Shown here piece after piece: positions 10,895 to 22,160 of a stretch of 64,000 nucleotides of DNA. The notes beneath the pieces are model-generated. The model searched no databases. It had not been told where the DNA came from and was given only the letters and a program-made list of their open reading frames with translations. The DNA lies in the NCBI GenBank assembly GCA_030278955.1, contig JAOANR010000014.1, positions 18,540,068 through 18,604,067 of the forward strand, read 5' to 3'. Position 1 is the first letter of the stretch. Each line of letters opens with the position of its first letter. Both the position numbers and the translations under genes were made by a program. The DNA is from Hygrophila difformis. Its lineage: Eukaryota; Streptophyta; Magnoliopsida; Lamiales; Acanthaceae.

Positions 10895-11956
10895 ATGGCG
10901 GAGGATAAGTATAATCGGAAGAATCCCGCTGTCAAGAGGATTTTGCAGGAGGCCAAAGATATGCAATGCAAACCTTCCGATGATTTCATGAACCTTCCGC
11001 TCGAGGTATTTTGCTATATACTGTATTTCTTTTTAGGGAAAACGTGATTGTAAATTTTGTGTTCGACTTGCTGTTTCGGGTAAACGCAATGGTAAAATCA
11101 TTCCATTGCCCGCCGTCGCTTTGATATTTTAGAATTTTTGTTCTGCAAAGATGGATCTGGCAATCGGTCTTGTTTATTAGTACTTTCGAAGTATTTATTC
11201 TCGCATCAGGCCTTTTTAGCGTTTGTCTATCATTGATGTTGGCTGCGAACGCAAAATTGAAATGGCTTTCGTCATTTGAGTTTTACACAGAAAGATGTTG
11301 GACTTGGAAGGGATTTATGTCTTTTCAGAGAGCATGAATTTTGTGAAAAATTCAGCATGCATCGATTGGGATTAAATCCAAATTATGATTTTTGGTTGTA
11401 GTATTGGGCATTTGTTTTTATGATTTTATCCCTTCTTTCGGTTTGGTGTCTTACAGATTAAATTATGTTCTTGAATGATCTATCTTTTCCTTGTCAATGT
11501 TTGCCCTTTATTTTTGAGGAGTGATCCTATATTATGCATATTGTGATCTTGTTGTTTACTTTTTCAATCCAACCTATTGTACAAAGACCCAATGTGATCA
11601 CCTATTTGGTTGAATTTTATTTTTCAGGAAAACATATTTGAATAGCCGTTTGCAATTGCGGGGCCAAGAGACTCAGAGTTTGAGGGTGGAATATATCATG
11701 GACGAATCCAGTTACCAGCTGAATATCCTTTTAAGCCACCTTCATTTATGCTGTTAACGGTATTGTAATCAATGTTCTTAAGTGGTTCACCATTATCAGT
11801 TGAATATTTGATGTTTATGAAATTTGAAGGTTTTTTTTATTTATTTCTCCCTGATTTAATCGTTTATATAGCCAAATGGACGATTTGAGACCCAAACGAA
11901 GATATGTTTAAGCATCTCAAATCATCACCTTCAACACCGGCAGCCATCCTGGAGTG
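10895..11956 (+). pseudogene. UBC32-like: UBC32-type ubiquitin-conjugating enzyme E2, 5' fragment
   Basis: Exon 1 (10895-11005) encodes MAEDKYNRKNPAVKRILQEA and ends PSDDFMNLPLE. Exon 2 (11628-11759) encodes ENIFE-stop-PFAIAGPRDSEF and on to YPFKPPSFMLLT. Exon 3 (11872-11956) encodes PNGRFETQTKICLSISNHH and on to QPSWS. In plants this family (UBC32/33/34) is a tail-anchored ER E2 acting in ERAD. The conserved Trp after ENIFE is a TAG stop (11643-11645). The segment after the active-site Cys region (KICLSISNHH) has several substitutions against the family pattern (normally PEHWQPSW). The rest of the protein, including the C-terminal membrane anchor, is missing. It is a captured pseudogene fragment. 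Confidence 0.85.
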
Positions 11957-12543
11957 GTATATTTTTGTGTTAGATATCTATGATAGTAACATTTTTTTAT
12001 TGATGTTTTTATCAGTTGAATGCTTCACTTTGCTTCTCAAGACTGATCTAATAACTGAACTTGCCCTATTATGCGATGAAACTATTCCCCATGTTTTAAG
12101 AAAGCATCATATTGTCCTTTCTGGTTCAACTATATGCAAATATTCTTATTCAACTGATGAACGAAATACTTCTTATTTCAGACCATAAAGTGCTTTCTTG
12201 GGTGTTTAAAGTGTGACATAATGTGTTTATTTTTTCTTTGTCGCAGTTAGTCTTTTGGAGGTTCCGTCCCAATTTTCTGTGTCCTTCAGTACGCGCACAG
12301 CCTGCTCTTGCCTTGGGATTTCCTAATTAGAACAGAAAAATCTACCATCTTTTCTATAAGGAGTTTTCTGTAAGGAATTCAGCCCTTAAATTTTAGACGT
12401 GCTTGGTGCACGAGCAGAAGGTTAAATAGTTGTATCAGTGTATTGTAATCTTTGTCGAATCTTTGAATGGGCTCTGTTGCTTGCTGCAAACATTGTTGCA
12501 ATTGGTTACAGTTTTATGGATTTTTCTGCTGTTTATTTTGCAG

Positions 12544-12726
12544 GTTGTTAATCATGTCGTTGAAAAAGTGGTTCTTGATGAGCCATTGGCTGGTCCAAAT
12601 GTTGATACTTTTGTTCATGGAGGTCAGATTTCGCATCCCATTATTGGAGATAGTTCACATCATCGCTCCGGGGTGAAACCTTGGCAAAAACTCAAGCCTA
12701 ATATAGAGATTCTTTGCAATAACCAG
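12544..12726 (+). pseudogene. WDR48-like (UAF1) C-terminal domain fragment
   Basis: A single exon follows a good TTTTGCAG acceptor and encodes VVNHVVEKVVLDEPLAGPNV, continuing to GVKPWQKLKPNIEILCNNQ. The IEILCNNQ block matches the region of WDR48 homologues that precedes the C-terminal ubiquitin-like domain (human IELLCQDQVLDP). WDR48 is a WD40 activator of USP1-type deubiquitinases. The downstream donor is GC rather than GT, and the next exon of the family is absent. It is a captured fragment. Assignment rests on this one block. Confidence 0.6.
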
Positions 12727-14319
12727 GCAAGTTAGGTGAGTGCACATGGAGTAATAGTTGATTGGTATTTGTAAATATAGTTGTGGTTATTTACAAATAA
12801 CCAGGCATAGTACAGTTGTTGTCTATGATCTCATTTTTATTCATATAATTTTAGTGAATTAATTTAAATATAGTTGATTGGTATTTGTAATTACTTTGAG
12901 TTCATGTTTTACGAATGGAGTAGCGCCGTTGTGGTTTTATGAATAAATATAGATATTAAGAACTGAATATTGAATTCACCCACATATATGTATCTCTTTT
13001 GGTTGCATAAAACCTTCGATTTATGCATTGAGCATTGAGAAAAGTTGAGCTAATGGAAAATTAATGATCAACAAATGATGATTCTTTGAAAACCACTATT
13101 ATGAGTTTTGTTCTATATCTTTTCCTTTGCCAAATGAGAATTGGTATCTGTAAGCTGTCTTTGCTATTCTATTAATTTAATGACATTATTAAAAATGCCT
13201 TGAAGCTTATTTGTTGTGCTGCTTTGTCCGTTTGTTACGCATTTTAGATGTGAACTAGCAATATGTGCACCATTTTTGTTCATTTAGCTTCACTTTCTAT
13301 ATACAGCTTTTGGAACCTTACATGTTCACTCTCCAGGAGATTGAACAACTTTGATCTGCAATTGAGAGAGAAGTAATGGAGACGGAGGTAATATTTTGTC
13401 ATATTTGATTGGTTATACTAATCTAAAAGTGTGAGGAGGCCATAAGAATTATGAATTTTTGTGTTTCTGGCTGAAACATACTTGGTCAAATCAATGCTCC
13501 TTGTCATTCCTGCATGAACAGGATCAAACCAGGATACCGAGTGAACTTATCATCTAAGAATACCCAATGAAATTGCGGGTATCTACAATAAACTGAACTG
13601 TATAGAGGATTTCACATTTAAAATCTTGATATATAAAGGAGAAATGAACTTGATATGTGTTTTGATGAGTTGTTTTTATAATAACACAAGCAAGCATCCG
13701 TCATGCCAGTTATCAATTAAAATTATGGAATGGAAGTTAGTTTTCAATGGTCGGTATGTCTGCATGTTCTAAGTGGCTTTGTTCTCCACTGGAATGCTCG
13801 ATTGGAGGTCGTTTTCTGAAAACAAATGTAGGCATTTTGCTGTGTTGAACTATGGTAATTGGTAATTCAGAAATCAGAACTGAACTGTGTTGATTTGTGG
13901 TGGAACCCTTTCATGATTTTTATACGCCTTAAGAGTGTAGACAGGTTGATTTATATGGTTAACTTAAGATATTTTCTTTTGTTAAAATAGCAGTGAGTTT
14001 ATCCTTCCTAAAATTCACTCTCAAGTTTTGTTGTTTTTGGCACAAGGTTGTTGTCGATTGGAAATCTTGGATATATTTCTGCTTAGCAGCTTTGTGTGTA
14101 AAAAAGACCTCCAGATTGTCGATAAGACAGATTTCTCCGACACGGATTATTAATGTATTAATTTGATGTGTTGTGGTCCATTAGTCATTTATGTATGGCT
14201 CAGTGAAACAGGATTTGGGATTTGGCGATTGTTTTATGTCCTTCAATTTTCCAATTATTATTATGTGTTTCTTTTTATTCAGAGCGCTCTCTTCATTTCT
14301 ACGTTACTCATTTTTTACA
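12727..14319 (+). other. Non-coding stretch between captured fragments
   Basis: The sequence looks intron-like and T-rich. No recognisable exon is seen. Confidence 0.4.
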
Positions 14320-14320
14320 G

Positions 14321-14800
14321 GAGCCAAAGTTCGTATATACAGTGGATATGGATGCTCGTAAGCTCCTAAACCTTGAGCCTCATACCTGGGAGTTTGTTCT
14401 GGGTTGGACCTAAAAGTTGGGTGCCTGGAATTATTGCAGCACAAAAAAGTTTCTGGTTAAGTTGGTGCTGATGTTAACTACTAGAAAGAGGACAGGCAGT
14501 TCAACAATGTCGACACGACATTCGTGCTTTGGTTGTCCGTCCGATGTTACAGCTAGACAGCAATTTTTGCTTTGGGAGGTCATGCAGTATCCAATTAATT
14601 TATTATTTACATTCCTAAAAGGAACCTTCTCCTACTTGTTGAATATGTATTATAATTATATATCACTTGCCGTTTGACAGGTATCGTTTCTATTATAAAA
14701 TTGTCTACTTAAATAGTATTTGGACAAGGAAGGGACCAATCTCAGTTAACGCTGTTCATACAGTGGGGATTCCTGATGTGGTTGCCTAGATAGGGAAGTT
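14321..14800 (+). pseudogene. Unidentified captured coding fragment(s)
   Basis: A T-rich tract and ACAG acceptor precede a readable segment EPKFVYTVDMDARKLLNLEP, then HTWEF. Further readable pieces follow in shifting frames (DRQFNNVDT; DIRALVVRPMLQLDSNFCFG), as expected for a decayed exon. I do not recognise the family. The codon content suggests genuine former coding sequence. Confidence 0.35.
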
Positions 14801-15166
14801 GTTCAAGTCAATGGTGGGGAAGTTAGTTTCCTCATCACAATCTAACAAAGTTGTTTTATTTTGTGATGTACTGTGTTGTGCTTTTCTGCATATCTATTAC
14901 TCACGACTGTCTTTGCTTCCCTTGCACTCCCATTTTAATTTAGTTTCAATGTATTTCATATTGGGTATCTATATATTGAACATATAGATGGGAGTTGTTA
15001 CTTTTTCCCCGACATTCAACATATGTTGTGCACTATCAGGATTGAAATTTTGAAAGCTAGATATGATATAAAAATGAAGTATATGAAAGTATTTCTGATT
15101 TCATAGTACTAAACTTTGCACTGTTATTCATTGGATTGATTTTTGTAACAAATGTTGATTTCATAG

Positions 15167-15341
15167 TATGACGCTGTTCGTTGGGCACCAAAAGAATATA
15201 ATCCAGAGGACAATCAAGCAGGTGGTGGACAAGTCACAGGCCAAAATGATGCATCTGCTCCGCAGTCAGGTTTTGTTTGGGATGAAGCCTCTGGTTATTA
15301 TTATGACGCTGCTTCTGGGTTCTACTATGATGGAAACACAG
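15167..15341 (+). pseudogene. OCRE-domain exon of an SUA/RBM5-like splicing factor
   Basis: The exon lies between a TTTCATAG acceptor and an ACAG|GT donor and reads YDAVRWAPKEYNPEDN, then SGFVWDEASGYYYDAASGFY and YDGNTG. The octamer aromatic repeats (Y-Y-Y-D) define the OCRE domain of RBM5/RBM10 and of plant SUPPRESSOR OF ABI3-5, a nuclear alternative-splicing factor. The exon itself is open, but its neighbouring exons are absent, so it is a captured fragment. Confidence 0.75.
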
Positions 15342-16905
15342 GTTTTTCTACAGGCTCTTTTTCCTTTCTGAATAGTGATTTCATTTCAAAAGCTTACTTG
15401 TTTTGTTAAATTCTTGGCGATCTCCAACCCAAGTATTTTAGTTTTGGGGACTGAGGCTGACTTTGGGGGAAATAATTTGCACTCTAAGTTTCCTGACTGG
15501 TGCTGTGATTGATTTGCTCTCGGATTCTTCTGTTGAAATTCTTTTTTCATTGATTTTGTTGTTTTACTTTTCTTGTTCTAATTTTGGGGAAAATCATGGG
15601 CTTTGGATGCCTAATTTTTACCCTAACTTCGTTTTGCCATTTTCAGACTCTATAGACAAGAAGGTCAATTTATCGTTGGAGTTGTTAAATGGAATGAGGA
15701 TTTGAATTCGGTTGACTGTTTTTGATTGTCTACTACTACACTTAAACATTTATCCATTACTTGGGGCTATTTGCTATTTTTGTTTTCCTAAATAATGAGT
15801 TTAAGTTCTTGTGTAATTTGATTGCGGCTTTAAAACCGTAGGAAATGATTGATTATCGTAATTGTTATTATTTTTCAGTTTTTCTCCAATTCATTGATTG
15901 AGCGATGCCTACTCCTTGGTTTGAAAACGTGTTTTGAAATTTTAAGCTTCGTGGTTAATCCCAGCCAACATGATTCGTTGTTAGGCTTTTACTTGACTGC
16001 TATTCAATTTTAACCGATTGTTGGCCTTGGTTTCCATAGTGTTTTTTGTTATTTGAAACTGTTGTTTCTCGTTTTGCTGTAATATAATTTTTGGTTGGTC
16101 CTGTCAATTTTTAGTGCAACCTTATTGCTTGGAATATTATTTGTATTTTCACACTATTGATATTCCATTTCTATTTGATTTGTTCGTTGCGGTGGGGCAT
16201 GTTTCACAAAATTTCTAATTGACCTCTCCATGATGAATTCTTTCTTAATATACTCTTTCGTGTTTTATGATTTGGTTATTCTCCTCTTGTTTTATCCTTC
16301 GATATGTGATCCATTGTCAGTCTAATTGTCCTACCATGTTTTATCATTGGTTAGACATATACTTTGTTTCTTTATATGTTCTTATTTTATTAAAGCGTGA
16401 GCAATGAACTTCTTGTTGATTAGACTTTCTTTTAAGCACTGGTGTTCCATTTAACTGATTACAGGAAGCCGCTAAAATGGTTAAACCTTCTTCTAGAAGA
16501 GAAGGGGTTTATGCTATACTAAATGTCAAGTGGACTGATGTTGGAGGGCTTTATACAGTTATATAGTTGGGTATATTAAGTTCATTGACGATTATGATGT
16601 GAATGTTATCCAGCTTATGTTGTGTGTGGAACTTGACCCCTATTGGCTTTACTTTCTTCTTTAGATTGGAGCTTCTTATCAGGTAGCTCAATATCTATTT
16701 GCATCTATGAATGTGGACTTCTGATTAAACCAAATTACAGTGTGAATTCATTTATCCATCATTGTTTTCGTTGTTTGTGTTTGTCCTCCATTTTGAGTGA
16801 CTTTTTGGAGTAGGTCATGGGTATGTTTATTGCTTTTTGTTAGCGGGATTTTGGGTTGGACTTGCCGACTTGGACATTGGATGGTTTTATTTTGCTATGA
16901 TTGCT
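15342..16905 (+). other. Non-coding stretch; possible AAA-ATPase scrap
   Basis: Mostly T-rich, intron-like DNA. Near 16466-16550 a short readable run ends NVKWTDVGGL. It recalls the start of type-II AAA ATPase domains (VKWEDVGGL), but it is too short to assign. Confidence 0.3.
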
Positions 16906-17791
16906 TAAGATCAGTTACCTTCCATCCTGATGGAAGATCCCTTTTTGTGGATTTGATGATAGTTTAAAGGTAATTTTCTTTCTCAATGTTTGCTTGGTAA
17001 TTTTTTCCGAAAGTACTTGTGCAGTGAATAATCTCTTTTTAATGTCAGGTTTTTTCATGGGAGCCTGTATTTTGCCATGATTCTGTTGATATGGGATGGC
17101 CAAGTCTAGGTGATCTTTGCATTCACGATGGGAAACTTTTGGGCGGCGCATATTATGAGAACTCAGTTGCTGTTTCGGTAGCAGATATTTCGGTATCCTC
17201 CTTGTCCTTCTGGCTTTCATTGTTTCCAATATCCAGTATTCTGTTTCTTGCTTATTCCTTCGAGAAATATCACCTTGGCAAACATACTCAAGCCCTACTT
17301 CTTTGTTAGGTTATAGAACCATATGGGACAAGATCAGTTACACAGAAACATAGCAAACCAAAGCCAGAGTGTGATGATACCCTGGGAAGTGTTATTGAGA
17401 AAGAATAAAGCAATCCAAAAATGAAGCCAAATCCACGGTCAATAACACCAGATAGTGATTCAAAGGAAATAAAGACTATATATGTTGATCGTAAATTGGA
17501 TTTTTTTTTTAATTTTTTTTTTTTTAAAAAAAATTAGGTGTGTGAAAGCGAGTGTCATCATTGTACCTAATTCCAACAATGTGTGAGGCTACAGGTGTAA
17601 GCGAAGTTTCTTCAAAGACCATTGATCATCCTGTAGATACTCCAAAAGCTGTACATCCATTGGATATTAACACTGTTGGAATTCAAAAGCGTGGTCATGC
17701 AGTCACTTTACCCGCAAAATCTACCCCACCTGTAGTGTTAGGTCCTTATGATAGCTCAGATGGAAGATATTCTATTGGGTCTAGAAGGGAA
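16906..17791 (+). pseudogene. KTN80-like: Katanin p80 (KTN80)-like WD40 subunit, left part, split by a CACTA element
   Basis: Exon pieces encode RSVTFHPDGRSLF (about 16911-16979), then VFSWEPVFCHDSVDMGWPSL and YYENSVAVSVADIS (17049-17192). VIEPYGTRSVTQKHS follows from 17309, then a linker piece to SDGRYSIGSRRE. Katanin p80 targets the p60 microtubule-severing ATPase. Lesions: one T is missing from the run at 16942-16946, which breaks the frame before GFDDSLK; TAA at 17406-17408; and an oligo(T)/oligo(A) insertion near 17503-17533. The reading frame then runs into the CACTA at 17792 and resumes at 38956. Confidence 0.8.
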
Positions 17792-17805
17792 CACTACAAG
17801 AAAAT

Positions 17806-17900
17806 TCCAGTTTAGCGACCGAATTTTTCGGTCGCTAAACCCAAAAATTCGGTCGCTAACAGGCTTAGCGATCGAATATTGTTCGGTCGCTAAAAGCTCC
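17806..17900. repeat. CACTA left subterminal repeats
   Basis: Alternating TTAGCGACCGAAT and TTCGGTCGCTAA make small palindromes. Subterminal repeats of this kind are the expected binding sites of the CACTA DNA-binding protein. More copies lie at 20065-20250, after the solo LTR. Confidence 0.8.
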
Positions 17901-17914
17901 GTTGATAAAGAACT

Positions 17915-18500
17915 TGTAACACCCCGAAAATTCAAACCTGATTTTCGCAAGCATTACCGCCGTACTAACTATCCTAAACTAGTGGCCAGCTAATTTAAAA
18001 CAGCTAGTACAAGGCTGAGCGAACCTAAAGTGATCATCTGATTAATCCAATTTCATGCGGAATCTAAAATAAAATAAAACACAAAGGTACTTAAATAATC
18101 CCCTCAGAATAACTGAATAACAAAAACAATCCCTGTCAGAGTATCAGGCTACAAGCCTCTCAAACATAATCTGGCATCCTGCCAATATAACAGAAACAAG
18201 GCTACTAGCCAAAGCAGTAGACACATAAGGTCACATGCCGACAGAATGTAAATCTTAGGCTCACAGGCCTTAACTAGTCAACAAAGTATCAAGTAATAGC
18301 AATCAACATAGTACCACATAAATAGACATAATAAAAAGAACATGAGAATCCTATCTATGTGATCTCTCATCCCCATACCCCAATCATGCTCCAGCGCCTC
18401 CAGCAGGATCTATAAAACAGACAAAAGTAAAGGGAGTCAGTACAACGTACTGAGCAAGGCTACCTGTTGGGGAGTAAGGGATAACAGAGCAACAAGAGTA

Positions 18501-18564
<64 letters not shown>

Positions 18565-20059
18565 GCATGAATAACAGAGCAGAATAAAAATAAAAGCAAA
18601 TAAACATTCCACCGTTCCATACCGGTGCTTCAACCACAATCATACAATTTATGCACGTGATGCATCGTCTAACATACACCTACCTAACCTATATGCAAAT
18701 GCAATGAATATGCCTAGCCGGCACCTAAAAACCCGGGCGGTATGAACCCAACGGTGAGGATATCATCAACTCCAACCCGTTACAGGGTAACATACACCAT
18801 CCCCGCAGGGACCACAAGCATCACAGCCAAAATCATCCATCCCGAAGGGCCAACAGGCATAACAACCAATAATCCACCCCGTAGGGCCACCGGGACTCAA
18901 CAACACCTGTGAAGGCTTCCCGTATAATCATAATCCATATCCCAACAAGAGCCAATTCCACCGATTCCATAATATCTCAATAGATAAGAAATAATAAGTA
19001 ATCAAGGCTACAAGAAATAATTAACCAATTCACTGTATGTCATTTAGCATAAATAAATCCTTTAGTCCTTCACATGTCAATGCCAAAACCAATACAATAA
19101 AATAAAATACAGTCTACAAACCCACTTGCTTAACCATGGAATGAACTCTGTAAATAGGAAAGGGATTATATAAAGATTATAGTGTAGAACAGAGTTGCAA
19201 ATATGTACTGCTGGGCAATTGAGTGCACACCAAAATTTTCAATTGCTTTCTCCACTATTCCCTACTACTACGAAGCACTCGGTGTATATCTATATTACCT
19301 CTGCAAGTTTTACCAAAATTCCATGAAAGTGAGTAAATAATCAAACATCAATAACCACAGTTCAAGGACTCCCCTGAATCAGTGATGTCGAATTATGCTA
19401 GCAGGATAAATCAAAGTTCCCAAGTGCAAACTTATACAGATAGCAAAAAATGCAGATACACTCAGATATACACACACATGTAGCAATGGAACTACGTTGA
19501 CGACTAAAGTTTGAAATCAAGACTAATAATACCCATATAAAACCCTTGCCAGAAATCACTCCCAATACTCCCAAACACGTAATTTAAGCACACAAATCCC
19601 TTGCCTGATATCTTTCCAACGATTAAATACCTCCGAATGTCCAATTCGATCGATCGATCAACTCACAAATCCCCAAATCCTACCAATTCAAAACATCTCC
19701 AAATCACCACCAAAACGAACGAAATAAAAATCATTGCGAAGAAGACGACGAGGAGAATCACTTACCAACAACCGATTAATCAATCGGCCAAGAAACGCGA
19801 TGATTTGAGCGAGTTGAAATCTCCCCCATTTTCTTTCTCCCTCTCGGTCGGCCTCCCTCTCCTTTCTACCGTTTCTTGTTTTCTTTCTTTTCCTCAATTT
19901 ACAAAAGAACCCCATTTAACTCCCAATAAAAGAATAATTACAAACGACCCCACAATCCTTCTCAAGTATAACAAATTGCCCCCATCCGGACTGAATTGCA
20001 AAAACAACCATATACCAAATTATTTAAACAGTCCAATTAAAAAAAGTCGGGTCATTACA
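17915..20059 (-). mobile_element. Solo LTR of a Ty3/gypsy-type element (minus strand)
   Basis: The boundaries are TGTAACACCCCG and CGGGTCATTACA, with 5-bp target duplication GAACT at 17910-17914 and 20060-20064. It is 2145 bp, with no internal region. Reversed, it is homologous to the LTR at 22161-24879: both contain the GGGGCGTTACA/GGGGTGTTACA end and a GCACCGGTATGG-ACGGTG block. It probably formed by LTR-LTR recombination. It contains the microsatellite at 18501-18562. Confidence 0.85.
18501..18562. repeat. (AAT)n microsatellite
   Basis: About 20 perfect AAT/ATA triplets. The poly-isoleucine and poly-leucine ORFs across it are artefacts. Confidence 0.95.
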
Positions 20060-22147
20060 GAACTAGCGACGTGAAAAAATTTGGTCAGACTTTTGCGACC
20101 GAATTAGCGACCGGACATTTCGGTAGCTAAGCCCCGCGACCGAATTAATGACTGAAGATTTTCTGTCGCTAATAAAAATGTATTTTTTTTTGAAATTTTT
20201 ATTTCAACAACCAACTTAGCGACCGCATTTTGCAGTCGCTAAAGAAGCCCCCAAAAATAATTTTTTTTTGGAACCAACAGGGCTCGATGTAACATCCCGG
20301 ATAATTATTTCATAATTAATTAATTTAATTATGATTAAGTAGTCAAGTGGGCTTAATTAATTTTATATTCTGAACTACTATTGTATCCGGAGTAGAGTAG
20401 TTTCTTACTGGGCATTTTGTTAGTACGTTCTATTCTCTACTGATTTATTATCTCTATAATGAATTGGAGTCTCTATCAATCAGTCAGTAGGATTCCTTCT
20501 GCCAATCCGAGTCAACTCGTTATCGGTTCACTTATTTGATTATATTTGTTCCGTTATAGAATGATGCCCATCTTAGTATTCTTGTTCCCGCGATATATTT
20601 CCATATCATTTCGAAAATCATTATACTTGGTATCTACTTGGCACCCTTCCAGTAATTTTAATTCTTTTACCATTCCGCTTCTTTTTCACTAAAAATCGGA
20701 CTTCTGTCCACTTCGCGAATTCCTTTTAACTGAATCAGCATCATTCCACACTATGTCTATTTATCTTCTTTTTCTACTATACGGTGACGTGTAGACTTTT
20801 AACTTCTAGTAGGGAAAATGATAAGACTTATGCAAGTCCTTCTATTTCCTACTATCTCCCCTTCAAGTATAATACTTGAGGGTAATCAGGTGTGATTAAT
20901 GCACCCTGATAATCAGCTTCTAGTTGCATTGCCTTCAACTCGTTATTTGGAACACTATTTACTGGTGTAAGCATCTTGTTGTAAAACAAAGCGCTCTACC
21001 TATCTGTATTCATTGTGTTCTGCAAACAATGATTTTAGTTGTTTGCATTTCTTTCCATCTGTATCGGAAGATTGTGGCTCCCGATATAATTCGGAATTTA
21101 CCATATTCTTGGAAATTCAATTTCACCTTCTACTTTGTCTTGGAGATTGTTTGTTTCTTTTTGTGGTGCAGACTTATCCCAGGGCGAGGAATCCTAGTGA
21201 ACTGTTGAAATAACAGTGCACCTTGTGCAATTTCTATAAGGGGGTATGAAGCAAAACATCCTACAGTACGAACTTGGGAGCGACTAGTTCAAAATGTAAA
21301 TGGACTATTCGGAGCAGAACTCAGTCCTATCACAATCCAAATAGATTCTCAAGGAATAATTAACTGTTTTAACAGTTAAGAATTGTGTAAGATATCCTCA
21401 GAATGAGATGAAATTCGGGAATTCCATCAGGACTAGGGCTTCTAGCCATAAATTGAGATGACTCCCGGGATAAAATTTACTAAAGTTTGGATCAATAAGC
21501 ATGGAAATTAAGCGGATTGTATTAAATTTCCAAATGCTCCAATGAGAAAGTGCAAGACTGACAATAGAATTGTGAGACGAGATGCAACGAAACACAGAGT
21601 TTACGGCCAAATTGCTGATTGCTCTCCAGGACATGAAGTAAAAGTGTGAGAAGGAACCACGACCGGAGCTTGAGACTCGCGAGTTTCCAACGTATAGTGA
21701 ACTCATTTAAAGGGAGACAAATCTAATTGATCCGTCGAATGTCAATGGAGATTTAGAGAAAAAGGCTACTGCTTGATATGAAACGCCGGATTTAATCTGG
21801 ATTTTAATGACTAAATATGAGTTTGTAAGTTGGTTCCAGTGTAAGTGGGAGGAACACCTGAAGATGTTTAAGTTTCTCTTGCAATAGTCAACAACGTTCG
21901 AGTGTCAGGTTGACAAGGGTCGAGAATATGAATCATACTAAAGACGAGTAATCAATCAAGGATGAAGTACTTATTATAAGACGCTCTAAATGGAGAAAGA
22001 ACTATGGTGTCAACCTGTGACAAGGACACGACGTCAGGGATTGATAGAAGCGTGTGTTTAGATGTTCAAAGTTGAAGCTCACCCACAATTCAGTGGAGAT
22101 AACACATTGATCCATATCCTTATGTCATTCGAGGACGAATGATCCTA

Positions 22148-22160
22148 AGGGGGGAGGGAA
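22148..22160 (+). promoter_or_regulatory. Polypurine tract of the gypsy element
   Basis: AAGGGGGGAGGGAA lies immediately before the TG of the 3' LTR at 22161. This is the expected plus-strand priming site. Confidence 0.75.

Noticed and set aside
16466..16560. AAA-ATPase fragment (VKWTDVGGL)
   Set aside because: Too short and isolated to call as a fifth captured gene; noted only in the stretch description.
18384..18679. ORFs with long poly-isoleucine or poly-leucine runs
   Set aside because: They are translations of the AAT microsatellite inside the solo LTR.
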